The notes under the pieces were generated by a model. It worked only from the letters and a program-made list of their open reading frames with translations. It made no database searches and was not told the DNA's origin. From the NCBI RefSeq assembly GCF_014652795.1, contig NZ_BMZM01000004.1, positions 1 to 64,000 on the forward strand: 64,000 nucleotides of DNA, written 5' to 3'. The translations under genes and the position numbers were made by a program. Of the stretch, positions 1 through 9,222 are shown in pieces. How positions within the stretch are numbered: position 1 is the first letter of the stretch; each line of letters begins with the position of its first letter. Source of the DNA: Kushneria pakistanensis (GTDB lineage: Bacteria > Pseudomonadota > Gammaproteobacteria > Pseudomonadales > Halomonadaceae).

Positions 1-47
1 GGGGTTCCTTTATGTGCGCCACCGACAGCGGCGGCGCAGCCCGGCCC

Positions 48-77
48 GCCCGGCGGTCACTGACGTGACCGCCGGGC
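48..77. repeat. Perfect 13-bp inverted repeat with 4-base loop
   Basis: GCCCGGCGGTCAC and its exact reverse complement are separated by TGAC. No T-run follows on either strand, so it is not a classical intrinsic terminator. It may be the 3' hairpin of a gene lying left of the window. The rest of the first 126 bases shows no gene I can support. Confidence 0.6.
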
Positions 78-156
78 AGGGGCCTCAGCACTCATTGACT
101 GCTGACCATGTACAATACGTATTTCCATGCATTGCCTTTCCGGGACAACATCCTAT

Positions 157-1239
157 ATGTCTGCAAACGCCAATCGTGTTGCCAGCGAAATACTGCTTTA
201 TTGCCGCGCCGGCTTTGAGGCGGATCTTGCTGCGGAAATAGCGGCCAAAGCTGCTGGGTTTGGCGCTAATGGCTATCCGATTGCCTCCGCAAACTCGGGA
301 TTTGTGCGCTACGTAATGGCCGATAATCAGCCTGTACATACGCTTCAGAGGCAGCTTTCCTTTGAGACGCTGGTGTTTGCAAGGCAAACCCTGGTCGCTT
401 TCTCGCCACTTTCCAATCTGGATCGTGAAGACCGGATATCGCCTGTCATGGCATTGATTCGCGAAAGTGGCTGGAGCTTTGAACGTATCTGTCAGGAAAT
501 ACCGGATACCAATGATGGCAAGGCGTTAACAGGGCTTGGCAAATCAATTCAAAAGGCAGTCGAAAGCGCCAGTCGTAAATGTGGCGCACTGCGCCGCAAG
601 GCCGGCAAGCGATGGCTGCATCTTTTCTGGACAGCCGGTGATCAGGTGCAGGTCGCCATCAGTTTTCCGGGCAATCGCAGTGAATACCCCAATGGTATTC
701 GCCACCTCCGTTTTCCTCATGATGCGCCCAGTCGCTCGACACTCAAGCTTGAAGAGGCCTGGCATACTTTTATTGCGCCGTCGCAATGGGATGAAGTGCT
801 TGGCGAAAACATGTGGGCAGCCGATCTGGGCGCTGCTCCCGGTGGCTGGACCTGGCAACTCGTCAAGCGTGGCATGAGCGTATATGCCATCGACAACGGT
901 CCCATGCAGGCCTCGCTTTTAAAAACCGGGCAGGTGGAGCATCTGCGTGAAGATGCCTATGCCTGGCAGCCCCCGCATACGCTGGACTGGCTGGTATGCG
1001 ATATGGTCGATCAACCCATCAGGGTAGCCAAACTCATGGGCACATGGATCGAAAATGGCTGGACAAGACGCGCCATTTTCAACCTCAAGCTGCCTATGAA
1101 GCAGCGCTGGCATGAGGTTGAGCATTGTCTTGAGCTGTTGCATCAGTGCGTGGAAAAGGCCGGGTTCAAAGCGCATATCAGATGCCGTCATCTTTATCAT
1201 GATCGGGAAGAAGTCACCGTTCATGTTGCTATTATTTGA
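157..1239 (+). CDS. rlmM: 23S rRNA 2'-O-ribose methyltransferase RlmM
   Basis: Predicted SAM-dependent enzyme that methylates the ribose of C2498 in 23S rRNA (known for the family). The 360-residue product matches RlmM length. An N-terminal THUMP-like region ([16 protein letters not shown]) precedes a Rossmann-type methyltransferase domain with the SAM loop DLGAAPGGW near residue 223 and a C-terminal [10 protein letters not shown] segment carrying the family's catalytic lysine. I chose the ATG at 157, which puts LLYCRAGFE close to the N-terminus as in E. coli; an in-frame ATG at 127 would add ten residues. tusA begins 47 bases downstream on the same strand, so co-transcription is likely. Confidence 0.93.
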   Translation: MSANANRVASEILLYCRAGFEADLAAEIAAKAAGFGANGYPIASANSGFVRYVMADNQPVHTLQRQLSFETLVFARQTLVAFSPLSNLDREDRISPVMALIRESGWSFERICQEIPDTNDGKALTGLGKSIQKAVESASRKCGALRRKAGKRWLHLFWTAGDQVQVAISFPGNRSEYPNGIRHLRFPHDAPSRSTLKLEEAWHTFIAPSQWDEVLGENMWAADLGAAPGGWTWQLVKRGMSVYAIDNGPMQASLLKTGQVEHLREDAYAWQPPHTLDWLVCDMVDQPIRVAKLMGTWIENGWTRRAIFNLKLPMKQRWHEVEHCLELLHQCVEKAGFKAHIRCRHLYHDREEVTVHVAII

Positions 1240-1286
1240 TACACGGTTCTTTAATGCATAGTCAGATAACGATGCAGGAGAAGGTA

Positions 1287-1544
1287 GTGTCCAGGCAACC
1301 TGAAAGCCACGAAACCCTTGATACGTCCGGGCTTTACTGCCCCGAGCCCATCATGATGATGCACAACCGCGTTCGGGAAATGGCACCGGGTCAGGTGCTT
1401 GAAATTATTGCAACAGACCCGGCCACCACACGCGATGTTCCCAAATTCTGTACCTTTCTCGGTCATGAGCTGATTGAGCAGCAAGAAGAAGCGGGGACGT
1501 GGCGCTACTATATCCGTCTGGCCGCTTCTGATCAGCAGGATTAG
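1287..1544 (+). CDS. tusA: Sulfur carrier protein TusA
   Basis: Small sulfur-relay protein that accepts persulfide sulfur from IscS and passes it on for 2-thiouridine formation in tRNA wobble positions (family knowledge). The product carries the signature [10 protein letters not shown] with the active cysteine, then the conserved [16 protein letters not shown] stretch. I prefer the GTG start at 1287 because AGGAG lies six bases upstream and the 85-residue product matches the usual 81-residue length. In-frame ATGs at 1254 and 1272 lack a ribosome binding site. The stop overlaps that of the convergent gene by four bases, so there is no room for a terminator between them. Confidence 0.88.
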   Translation: MSRQPESHETLDTSGLYCPEPIMMMHNRVREMAPGQVLEIIATDPATTRDVPKFCTFLGHELIEQQEEAGTWRYYIRLAASDQQD

Positions 1545-2233
1545 TTCTCGATGACCATCATGACGGACAGCGCCTCGAGCGTAGCGGGATCCTGACTGCG
1601 AATACGATTGGCGATCTGGCGCTGAAACAGGTAAAGCGATTCGTGTCGGCTGTGGCCTGCATAAAGACAGTCATCGCCGGGCAGAATCGGTTCCTGACAA
1701 ACCTGATCTTCATCCTGTAGCAGCGCTTCGATGTTGCCGTCACTATAAAGATGCCATCCATGTACCAGCTTCAGTTGCCAGCTGTCATCGTGGGCATGGC
1801 ACAGGGCATGGGTACCCTGGGTATCGGGCAGGTGCTGAAGTACGCAGGGTTCATCGTCATGTTCATATTCGAAATACGCTGCGGCATGCTCGAGTTCGAC
1901 CACCTTATGGAGCGGTGGGGAATCCATGATCATATCCGATTCGGGATCGCGATAACCCACGAAGCATCCCTGATCCGGGTCTTCCAGCGTATGACAGGGC
2001 GTTAAACAATCCAGCCAGGGGACGAGACCGACAACGTGACCGTCCTCCTGTAGCCCCCATGCCAATACCGGCATGCCATAGAGTGATTGGGTATCACTTG
2101 CCAGTCGATACAGCATTTCAAGGCCATCAAGCTCGGGTGCCAGGCGCACAATACGATGCCTTTTGCGCCGCTGCTGACGTACCGTGTCCAGATCGATAAC
2201 CTTCATACGATGGTGCGTCGACATCGTGTTCAT
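1541..2233 (-). CDS. Conserved hypothetical protein, 230 aa
   Basis: I do not recognise this family. The product is soluble-looking, with no signal peptide or membrane segment, and is rich in Asp, Glu and His. It has a basic N-terminal patch ([13 protein letters not shown]), a region resembling a small regulatory fold ([21 protein letters not shown]) and an acidic middle. Two Cys-His-rich stretches ([24 protein letters not shown]) could bind metal, but that is speculative. The ATG at 2233 has a strong GGAGGGG eight bases upstream. It is convergent with tusA and lies downstream of the MATE gene on the same strand, with its own likely promoter between 2330 and 2358. Confidence 0.75.
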   Translation of the reverse strand: MNTMSTHHRMKVIDLDTVRQQRRKRHRIVRLAPELDGLEMLYRLASDTQSLYGMPVLAWGLQEDGHVVGLVPWLDCLTPCHTLEDPDQGCFVGYRDPESDMIMDSPPLHKVVELEHAAAYFEYEHDDEPCVLQHLPDTQGTHALCHAHDDSWQLKLVHGWHLYSDGNIEALLQDEDQVCQEPILPGDDCLYAGHSRHESLYLFQRQIANRIRSQDPATLEALSVMMVIEN

Positions 2234-2310
2234 TGCTTGCCCCTCCGGTTATCTGTCCGGTATATCCCTTATCCTTGCTCAGGCTGGCGACCTGGTTATC
2301 AGGACGCGTG

Positions 2311-2345
2311 CTGCAGGTGCCTTTTAACTATTAGCACACCTGCAG
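2311..2345. repeat. Inverted repeat CTGCAGGTG ... CACCTGCAG
   Basis: Nine perfectly paired bases with a 17-base loop flank the predicted -10 element of the 230-aa gene. It could be an operator or an RNA hairpin at the end of the MATE transcript; no T-run follows on the minus strand. Confidence 0.45.
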
Positions 2346-2358
2346 TAATGAATGTCAT
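2330..2358 (-). promoter_or_regulatory. Predicted promoter of the 230-aa hypothetical gene
   Basis: On the minus strand ATGACA (2358-2353) and GCTAAT (2335-2330) are separated by 17 bases, a fair sigma-70 arrangement about 100 bases before the start codon. It lies inside a larger inverted repeat, described separately. Prediction only. Confidence 0.4.
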
Positions 2359-2418
2359 ACCATAAGTGATACTTTCATGGCAGTTCGTCAAAAACAATCC
2401 TGGGGCACGCCCATGGCG

Positions 2419-3843
2419 CTATGCGTTGTCCACTGCTCTTTTGTGCTGCTTCGCCGTATGATGCAGTCGAAGCCCAAGCAGAATGGAAGCCACGCTGAGA
2501 CCGGCAATCAGCCCCAGCCAGTAGCCATATACTCCCCAGCCCGAAAAGACGGCCGGTATTCCACCTCCCAGCAGATGCCCGCCTCCCATGCCAACGATCC
2601 AGTAGGACGCCAGAGTAATGAGCATGATAATGCGCGTGTCCTTGTAGCCTCGCAGGGCACCCGCCATGCTCACTTGAAGGGCGTCGGAAATCTGATAGAT
2701 GGCAGCCAGCAGGATCAGATTGGCAGCAAGCGCACGTACAGCCATATTGCTGGAGTAAAGAGCAACGATGGGATGCGCGGCTAAAATCAGCACGACGTCG
2801 ATAAGAAGGGCTGCCATCAGGGCCATGCTCACGCCATTCCAGGCAATAAAGCGTGCTCGTTGGCTATCTCCCTGGCCCAGGGTATTACCCACGCGCACGG
2901 TAAGCGCCATGCCCAATGACAGCGGAAGCATAAACAGCAGCGAGGTAAAGTTGAGTGCGACCTGATGCGCTGCGACCACGATTTCGCCAAGGCTTGCCAC
3001 AAAAAGCGCGATCAGCGCAAAAAGGGTCACCTCGGTAAAAATGGCCACGCCAATTGGCAGGCCTATTCGCAAAAGCTCAGCACTTAGTTGCAGATTGGGC
3101 CGACTAAATCCCTGCCATAGCTGGATGGGTGCGTATATCCGCGCGCGACGGGTATAAAAGGCCATGCAAGTGCACATGACCCACATGGCAATGGCCGTGG
3201 CAATGCCACATCCGGTAGCTCCCAGGGCCGGCATTGACTCAAGCAGGGGAATGGATATACCGGTCAGGGAGGTAACGCCTGCACCGCCGAAAATCAGCAG
3301 GTAATTACAGGGAATATTGACTGCCAGACCAATCAGACTGATCCAGAGTGCCGGTCGCGTATGGTTAACGCCGTCAGAAAACGCCCGCAAGGCCTGATAT
3401 AACGCAACAGCTGGCATGCCAAAAGCCACGGCGTGCAGATACTGCGTTGATGTTGTGGCTACTGCCTCGGGTACTGACATATACGTAAATATGGGCTCTG
3501 CTGTCAGCCAGATCAGCAGGCATGCCGTCATGCCCAGCAAAAGGGCGATCCAGAGCGCCTGATGCACCGAGGGCCGAATGGCATTTTGCTGCCGGGCGCC
3601 CATGTGCTGAGCAACGATAGGCGTCAATCCCATTAGCGTGCCTGTCATGAACAGCATCAAGGGCACCCAGAGACTGGCACCGACTGACACGGCGGCTAGG
3701 TCCGTAGCGCTGGAGTGACCGGACATCATGACGTCAACGGTGCTCATGGCAGCCTGCGCCAGCTGGGCACCAAGGATGGGGAGTGCCAGCCGCATCAGGG
3801 CAGAGGTTTCAAGGCGACAGGCAGTAAGATCGATACGCAACAA
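2419..3843 (-). CDS. MATE family efflux transporter (NorM-like)
   Basis: Inner-membrane antiporter expected to expel cationic drugs or metabolites in exchange for Na+ or H+ (family knowledge; substrate unknown). The 474-residue product has about twelve hydrophobic segments in two similar halves, with typical MATE motifs: LALPILGAQLAQAAM at the N-terminus, VSVGASLWVPLMLFMTG, and IGLPIGVAIFTEV opening the second half. The start is TTG at 3843, with GGAG nine bases upstream; the next ATG, at 3795, would cut into the first membrane helix and has no ribosome binding site. It diverges from epmC across about 100 bases. Confidence 0.9.
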   Translation of the reverse strand: MLRIDLTACRLETSALMRLALPILGAQLAQAAMSTVDVMMSGHSSATDLAAVSVGASLWVPLMLFMTGTLMGLTPIVAQHMGARQQNAIRPSVHQALWIALLLGMTACLLIWLTAEPIFTYMSVPEAVATTSTQYLHAVAFGMPAVALYQALRAFSDGVNHTRPALWISLIGLAVNIPCNYLLIFGGAGVTSLTGISIPLLESMPALGATGCGIATAIAMWVMCTCMAFYTRRARIYAPIQLWQGFSRPNLQLSAELLRIGLPIGVAIFTEVTLFALIALFVASLGEIVVAAHQVALNFTSLLFMLPLSLGMALTVRVGNTLGQGDSQRARFIAWNGVSMALMAALLIDVVLILAAHPIVALYSSNMAVRALAANLILLAAIYQISDALQVSMAGALRGYKDTRIIMLITLASYWIVGMGGGHLLGGGIPAVFSGWGVYGYWLGLIAGLSVASILLGLRLHHTAKQHKRAVDNA

Positions 3844-3944
3844 GGCCGGCTCCAGCCAGAGGAAAGCGCTATTGTAGCAAAGCGCTCACATTCTGAGTCT
3901 CATGATAAAGTGGCGCGCCGAAAGCATATCTGCAGGAGAAACAC

Positions 3945-4526
3945 GTGACGTCTCAGCAAGAGGAACAGTGCCAGCTCGAGCAACTGATGGCGCTTTTCAA
4001 TCAGGTCTTCTCGTCACGCTACCAGACCCTTCTGGTACGCGGTGACGACGAACCCATCTATCTACCTGCCGATGAACATAACGCTTATCATCGCGTGGTC
4101 TTTGCCCATGGCTACTTCGCCAGTGCGCTGCATGAGGTCAGTCACTGGTGCATTGCCGGGGCTCGGCGGCGTCTTCTGGAAGATTACGGCTACTGGTATA
4201 TGCCCGACGGCCGCGATGATAGCGCTCAGGAGGCCTTTGAAGCTGCAGAGATCGCTCCTCAGGCAATCGAGAAAATACTGACTCTGGCCTGTGGTCGGCG
4301 TTTCAACGTCAGCGTGGACAATCTTGAAGGCAGTGCAGAGGTGGATCGCGACGCCTTTGCCGCCAGAGTGGAAGCAAAGCGACAGCACTATCTGATCCAC
4401 GGACTGCCGACACGGGCGGAAGCCTTTCGCCAGTCGTTGAAAGCGCTTTTCAGTGAAGGGCAATCGCCCGAGCAGGCAGCTCGCTGCGCGGGCGAATGGC
4501 TTGATCAGCAGATGGCGGTGTGCTGA
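3945..4526 (+). CDS. epmC: Elongation factor P hydroxylase EpmC
   Basis: EpmC (YfcM) hydroxylates the beta-lysylated lysine of EF-P, the last step of that modification (family knowledge). The 193-residue product resembles E. coli EpmC throughout. It contains the metal-site segment ALHEVSHWCIAG with an HExxH-like pair of histidines, followed by YGYWYMPDGRDDSAQEAFE. Translation starts at GTG 3945, seven bases after GGAG. Partner genes epmA, epmB and efp are not in this window. The gene is convergent with the exonuclease-fold gene, 18 bases away, with no terminator between them. Confidence 0.9.
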   Translation: MTSQQEEQCQLEQLMALFNQVFSSRYQTLLVRGDDEPIYLPADEHNAYHRVVFAHGYFASALHEVSHWCIAGARRRLLEDYGYWYMPDGRDDSAQEAFEAAEIAPQAIEKILTLACGRRFNVSVDNLEGSAEVDRDAFAARVEAKRQHYLIHGLPTRAEAFRQSLKALFSEGQSPEQAARCAGEWLDQQMAVC

Positions 4527-4544
4527 TCCAGGCGCGAGAGTAAC

Positions 4545-5081
4545 TCAGTCAGCGAGCATGTCATCTTCCATCCAGCGGACATGCAGTTTAAGCAGTGTTT
4601 CCAGATCATGCTCGGCGCGCCCTGGCTCAAGGCCCATCTCGTTGAACATCTCGCTGCGCTGCTGGTACCACTCATCGCGGTCACTGTAGAGCGTGCCTGC
4701 ATCCGTGATCGTCACGAACGTGCTACCGGCCAGCGCCTCGAAGATACGAGACAGGGCTGCTTCATCTTCATCAGGGTTTGCACTGTAGAGGGTGCTGCCG
4801 TGATGGTCGGCTTCCAGCTCGCGTACCACATCGCTCACACTCACCCCCATTGTGAGCAGTTCATCGGCGTGATAATCGCCCAGACTGGCCGCCTCATCTT
4901 CCAGCCACGCCTCGTCAGGCTGGATCAGCGTATGCTTGATCTGACCATCCGGCAGTGACCAGGCAATGGCGACCGGCACATTACCTTCGCCGCTTTCCAG
5001 TGCGATGAAACCGGGAAGCGTCAGACCCTCACCAGAAGAGGGATCATTGGAAGAGAAATCATATTCGTCCTGCATATGCAT
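4545..5081 (-). CDS. DnaQ-fold (DEDDh-like) protein with degenerate active site
   Basis: The 178-residue product resembles bacterial DEDDh 3'-5' exonuclease domains in the order of its blocks: a first strand FIALESGEG, then VPVAIAWSLPDG, then LIQPDEAW, a GVSVSDVVREL helix, then LYSANPDEDEAALSRIF. In active relatives, as I recall them, the first block reads like LDVE and the fourth like YSDxPxxD. Here an alanine stands at the first aspartate of each block, so catalytic metal binding is probably impaired. This is inference from remembered patterns, not an alignment. The start at 5081 has AGGA close upstream; longer in-frame reading is probably not translated. It follows tatD by 16 bases, so both are probably one transcript. 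Confidence 0.7.
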   Translation of the reverse strand: MHMQDEYDFSSNDPSSGEGLTLPGFIALESGEGNVPVAIAWSLPDGQIKHTLIQPDEAWLEDEAASLGDYHADELLTMGVSVSDVVRELEADHHGSTLYSANPDEDEAALSRIFEALAGSTFVTITDAGTLYSDRDEWYQQRSEMFNEMGLEPGRAEHDLETLLKLHVRWMEDDMLAD

Positions 5082-5097
5082 GGTGTCCTGAAAATGG

Positions 5098-5931
5098 TTA
5101 GAGCGGATCGGGGATAGCGAAAAAACGCTGCGCATTGGCCGTTGTTTCACGCGCAATAACAGCCTCGCTGACACCTCGACAAGTGGCAATTTCCCGGGCA
5201 ATCCAAGGCAGCAGGGCCGGCTCATGGCGTCTGCCCTTGAGTTTTGCCGGCAGGTTGCGCGGTAACAGGTAGGGGCAATCGGTTTCGATCATCAGGCGAT
5301 TGGCAGGGATGTCGCTCACCAGTTCGCGCAGATGCTCACCCCGACGTTCGTCGCACAGCCAGCCTGTCTGCCCGATATAAAGATCCATGTCCAGATAGCC
5401 ATAAAGCGTGTGTCTGTCACCCGTAAAGCAGTGAATGACCGCCGGCCCGATGTCATCGCGCCACTGTTTGAGCATGTCCAGCATGTCACCGCCGGCCTCA
5501 CGCTCATGCAGAAACAGGGGCTTTTTCGTTCGCGCGGCCATTTCAAGATGGGCCTCGAAGGCACGACGCTGATCAGCAGGCGATGAAAAATCGCGATGAT
5601 AGTCCAGTCCACATTCTCCCACGGCCAGTACGCGTGGATGATCAAGATAGCCTTCGATAAAGCGCTGCAGTGAGCTGTCGAATTCGCCAGCGTGATGCGG
5701 GTGTAGCCCGGCGGTCGCATAAAGTGCCACGGGGTTCTCGCGCTGGGTCAGTTCAGCGGCGGCTTCAATGCTGGCGCGATCCGTCCCGGTGAGTACCATT
5801 GCTGCCACGTTGGCCCGGGCAGCGCGTTCGAGCACGGCGTCCAGATCGTTTTGAAAGCTTTCATGTGTCAGGTTGGCCCCAATATCGATCAGGGGGTCCG
5901 GCGATTGAAAGCACAGGGCGTCAGGCAGCAT
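5098..5931 (-). CDS. tatD: TatD family metal-dependent deoxyribonuclease
   Basis: TIM-barrel metallohydrolase with DNase activity (3'-5' exonuclease in E. coli TatD, family knowledge). Family marks are visible: LIDIGANLTHESF with the fold's first metal-site region, AGLHPHHAGEF, VGECGLDYHRD, KPLFLHEREAGGD, VIHCFTGD and the closing IETDCPYLLPRN. Length is about 277 residues from the ATG at 5931, which has GGAG five bases upstream; reading can be extended to 6057, but that would run into the uup promoter region. The exonuclease-fold gene follows directly. The distance to the divergent uup is about 140 bases. Confidence 0.88.
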   Translation of the reverse strand: MLPDALCFQSPDPLIDIGANLTHESFQNDLDAVLERAARANVAAMVLTGTDRASIEAAAELTQRENPVALYATAGLHPHHAGEFDSSLQRFIEGYLDHPRVLAVGECGLDYHRDFSSPADQRRAFEAHLEMAARTKKPLFLHEREAGGDMLDMLKQWRDDIGPAVIHCFTGDRHTLYGYLDMDLYIGQTGWLCDERRGEHLRELVSDIPANRLMIETDCPYLLPRNLPAKLKGRRHEPALLPWIAREIATCRGVSEAVIARETTANAQRFFAIPDPL

Positions 5932-6072
5932 GCCATCTCCGTGGGTCATGAGGTGTTCGGCGGCCATTGTAGGACAGCGGGTCCATTGGTGTCCCATCGC
6001 GTGGCAGTCAGAACCCGAATGCATGAGGTACAATGATGCCTTCGGAAACGCTTTCACTAATTGCAGAGCTCC

Positions 6073-7986
6073 ATGACGCTTTTACGACTGGAACAGCTTC
6101 AACTGGCCTATGGCACTCATGTGCTGCTCGACGGTGCCGACCTCGTGCTGGAAAAGGGTGAGCGCCTGGCCCTGGTAGGGCGCAACGGCACCGGCAAGTC
6201 CACCCTGATGTCCCTGATCGAGGGGCGTGCATTGCCCGATGGCGGCAATATCTGGCGCATGCCGGGGCTTCGCATCGGCACGCTGCTACAGCATCTACCC
6301 CCGGCAGAAGGGCGCACCATTTTCGATGTGGTCGCCGAGGGACTGCCCGAAACCGGTGAACTTCTCAGCCAGTATCAGCATCTGATCGATTCTGCCGATC
6401 CGGACATGAATCGTCTGGCTACGCTGCAGACGGCCATCGAAGCACGGGATGGCTGGTCGTATCATCAGCGCATCGATACCGTGTTGACTCGTTTGGGGCT
6501 GCCAGCCACCACCATGATGGAAGGACTTTCAGGTGGCTGGCGGCGGCGTGTGGCACTGGCGCGTGCACTGGTGGTTGATCCCGACGTTCTGCTACTGGAT
6601 GAGCCGACCAACCACCTGGATCTGGATACCATCAGCTGGCTGGAAGATCAGCTTTTACAGTTCAACGGCTCGGTACTGTTCATTACCCATGACCGCGCCT
6701 TTTTGAAGCGCCTGGCCACTGGCACTCTGGAGCTTGATCGCGGTCGTCTCGGACGCTATCCGGGAGATTATGAGAAGTATCAGGCCCAGAAACAGCATGA
6801 GCTTGAGGTCGAATCGCGAGAACGAGAGGAGTTCGACAAGAAACTGGCCGCAGAAGAACGCTGGATCCGTCAGGGGGTCAAGGCACGCCGCACCCGTAAT
6901 GAAGGACGCGTCCGTGCCCTTGAAAAGCTGCGCGCCGAGCGGGCAGAACGTCGTGAGCGCCAGGGCAATGCCAATATCAACGTCGATAGCGGCGAGCGAA
7001 GCGGCAAGCGCGTCGTGGAACTCGAGAATGTCAGCCACAGGTTCGGTCAGGACTGGGTAGTGCGTGACCTGTCCATCGAGATACAGCGCGGCGATCGCAT
7101 TGGCTTCATTGGACGCAACGGCGCAGGCAAGACAACGCTTTTGAAAATCCTGCTGGGTGAGCTCGAACCCCAGGAAGGCAGCGTTCGTGAAGGCACCAAT
7201 CTGAAGGTGGCCTACTTTGATCAGCTGCGCGCCGGTCTCGACCTTGACGCTACCGTGCTGGATAACGTGGCCGGCGGGCGTGATCAGGTCACCATTAATG
7301 GGCGCGACCGTCATGTCATGAGCTATCTGCAGGATTTCCTGTTTGCACCCGATAGAGCGCGACAGCCTGTCCGGGCCCTGTCCGGTGGGGAAGCCAACCG
7401 ACTGCTGCTGGCCAAGCTGTTTACCCAGCCGGCCAACGTGCTGGTACTCGATGAGCCGACCAATGATCTGGATGTGGAAACGCTGGAGCTGCTCGAAGAG
7501 CTTCTGATCAATTTCGAGGGAACGCTGCTACTGGTCAGCCACGATCGTGCCTTCATGGATAACGTGGTGACCAGCGTACTGGCCTTTGAAGGCGATGGCG
7601 TTATTCGCGACTATGTTGGCGGCTATACCGACTGGGTTCGACAGGGTGGCAGGCTGCCCCCGGCACCCGGGGAAATGCGTGAGCGGGCAAAAGATACCGT
7701 CGAGAAAACGACGACCAGAGGGACGAGCAAAGAGAAAAGCGCACCTTCAGCGCCTGCCAAAAAGAAGCTCAGCTACAAGCTGCAGCGTGAGCTTGATCAG
7801 TTGCCCGGCCAGATTGAACAGCTCGAAGCACGTATTGCCGAGCTGGAAACCACTATTGGCTCGGCCGAGTTTTATCAGCAGGACAGTGCCACCATCAATG
7901 CTACCCTGGCCGAGCATGAAAATGCCCAGCAGGCGCTGGAGCAGGCCATGGAACGCTGGATGGAGCTTGAAAGTGACAATGGCTAA
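6073..7986 (+). CDS. uup: ABC-F family ATPase Uup
   Basis: Soluble ABC-F protein with two ATPase domains and no membrane segments. Domain 1 has GRNGTGKST, LSGGWRRR and LLLDEPTNHLD; domain 2 has GRNGAGKTT, LSGGEANRLL and LVLDEPTNDLD. A charged linker joins them (KAEERWIRQGVKARRTRNEGRV-like region). The Uup-type C-terminal domain begins near residue 540 and ends in a coiled coil (LPGQIEQLEARIAELE). Uup is linked to ribosome and replication-fork homeostasis and reduces transposon precise excision (family knowledge). The ATG at 6073 is preferred to an upstream TTG at 6061. A strong terminator follows. Confidence 0.93.
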   Translation: MTLLRLEQLQLAYGTHVLLDGADLVLEKGERLALVGRNGTGKSTLMSLIEGRALPDGGNIWRMPGLRIGTLLQHLPPAEGRTIFDVVAEGLPETGELLSQYQHLIDSADPDMNRLATLQTAIEARDGWSYHQRIDTVLTRLGLPATTMMEGLSGGWRRRVALARALVVDPDVLLLDEPTNHLDLDTISWLEDQLLQFNGSVLFITHDRAFLKRLATGTLELDRGRLGRYPGDYEKYQAQKQHELEVESREREEFDKKLAAEERWIRQGVKARRTRNEGRVRALEKLRAERAERRERQGNANINVDSGERSGKRVVELENVSHRFGQDWVVRDLSIEIQRGDRIGFIGRNGAGKTTLLKILLGELEPQEGSVREGTNLKVAYFDQLRAGLDLDATVLDNVAGGRDQVTINGRDRHVMSYLQDFLFAPDRARQPVRALSGGEANRLLLAKLFTQPANVLVLDEPTNDLDVETLELLEELLINFEGTLLLVSHDRAFMDNVVTSVLAFEGDGVIRDYVGGYTDWVRQGGRLPPAPGEMRERAKDTVEKTTTRGTSKEKSAPSAPAKKKLSYKLQRELDQLPGQIEQLEARIAELETTIGSAEFYQQDSATINATLAEHENAQQALEQAMERWMELESDNG

Positions 7987-8023
7987 GCGCTGAGATGAGG
8001 TGAAAGGCTGTCGTCCAGCCATG

Positions 8024-8060
8024 AAAAAAGGGGCCCCGTTAACAGCGGGGCCCCTTTTTT
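8024..8060. terminator. Bidirectional intrinsic terminator between uup and the usp gene
   Basis: Nine-base perfect stem GGGGCCCCG / CGGGGCCCC with a seven-base loop, flanked by six A's on the left and six T's on the right. It can therefore stop both the plus-strand uup transcript and the minus-strand usp transcript. Confidence 0.95.
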
Positions 8061-8077
8061 ATCAGCACCAGCGGTGA

Positions 8078-8536
8078 TTATTCGGTGGCTTCACCTTCGG
8101 CACCCACACGCACGGCCAGCACATCACATTTGGCGCCATGCAATACCCCGGTAGACGTGGAGCCCAGCAGCAGTGCAAAGCCGGTTCTGCCGTGAGATCC
8201 GACCACGATCAGATCCACCTTGCGTTCGGCGGCAAAGCGATGAATTTCAGCGTCGGGCATACCCACGACAACATGCTGATCCTCGCGCGGGATACCATGA
8301 GCGTCCGCAATTTCTGCCAGACGATCCCTGGCATGACCATCAAGCTGATCCTGAATACTGGTAAGGTCCATTGGGATATCGCCCCCGTAGGCAAATCCCA
8401 GCGGCTCAAGCGTATGAATGATGGAGACCCGTGCATTCTGGTTTCGCCTTGCGATACGAATGGCACGCGCCAGCACTAGGCCCGAATCACGTGTCAGATC
8501 AACGGCTACCAGTACGTGCTGATAGTGTTCGCTCAT
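8078..8536 (-). CDS. Universal stress protein, UspA family
   Basis: A 152-residue single Usp domain. It starts YQHVLVAVDLT, and its C-terminal ATP-binding loop follows the G-2x-G-9x-G-S/T pattern (VGSHGRTGFALLLGST...GVL), suggesting an ATP-binding subtype. Such proteins help survival under stress and starvation, but the exact role is unknown. A spaced AGGGA-like site (AGAACAGGGAC) precedes the ATG. It lies downstream of slyA on the same strand with a 144-base gap, so it probably has its own promoter. Confidence 0.9.
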   Translation of the reverse strand: MSEHYQHVLVAVDLTRDSGLVLARAIRIARRNQNARVSIIHTLEPLGFAYGGDIPMDLTSIQDQLDGHARDRLAEIADAHGIPREDQHVVVGMPDAEIHRFAAERKVDLIVVGSHGRTGFALLLGSTSTGVLHGAKCDVLAVRVGAEGEATE

Positions 8537-8680
8537 GTCCCTGTTCTCCCATCAATTGATCCGAGGCGAGTGGCCGTGTGATATAGCCAGTCGGGATGCC
8601 CTGTCAGCGGCAATGAGCCTAATTTAGCCGCTGAAGGGAAGGGAGGGAAGAGGTGACAATATCGGAAAGGAAAAACCGGT

Positions 8681-9133
8681 TCAGGGGGACGGTTCGCTGT
8701 CGCGCAGCGACAGCTCATGGCTACCGTTGCTTTCAATCAGCGTCAGAATACGCTCGAACTGCTCAAGGTCTTCCTCGCTGATATCCCTGAGCATGTCGCC
8801 ACGGGCATCGTTGACCGCCTTTTCAATCTCTTCAAGCAGCGGGGTTGCCTGCGTGGTGAGATATACCAGCTTGGTGCGGCGATCTTCCTCGCTGGCACGG
8901 CGCTCGATCAGCCCCTGCTGACTCAGTTGATCAAGCGTACGCACCAGGGAAGGCGCTTCAACGCCGATGGTACGTGCCAGATCACACTGGGCCTGGCCGT
9001 CTCCATAGCGCCATAGATGGTAAAGCGTGACCCAGCGCGTATGCGTCATGCCCAGCGGCGCCAGTCGTTTATCAATAACGGCGCGCCACAGGCGCGGTAC
9101 ACGCGAAACCTTGAGGCAGAGAGATTCGTGCAT
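8681..9133 (-). CDS. slyA: MarR family transcriptional regulator SlyA
   Basis: DNA-binding dimer of the MarR/SlyA family. The 150-residue product closely resembles enterobacterial SlyA as I remember it: RLWRAVIDKRLAPLGMTHTRWVTL at the N-terminus, then the winged helix with IGVEAPSLVRTLDQLSQQGLI and the wing RASEEDRRTKLVYLT. SlyA counters H-NS silencing and responds to small aromatic ligands in enterics; targets here are unknown. The ATG at 9133 has ACGGAC just upstream. Neighbours are usp and the DUF5924 gene; no adjacent exporter or enzyme suggests a local target. Confidence 0.85.
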   Translation of the reverse strand: MHESLCLKVSRVPRLWRAVIDKRLAPLGMTHTRWVTLYHLWRYGDGQAQCDLARTIGVEAPSLVRTLDQLSQQGLIERRASEEDRRTKLVYLTTQATPLLEEIEKAVNDARGDMLRDISEEDLEQFERILTLIESNGSHELSLRDSEPSP

Positions 9134-9222
9134 GTTGTCCGTAGGTCATGATTGATCGGGCGCCGATTCTTGCGAATTATTGCGCACCGATACAAGTTAA
9201 CTTTTGTCCGAGAGGGCAGACA

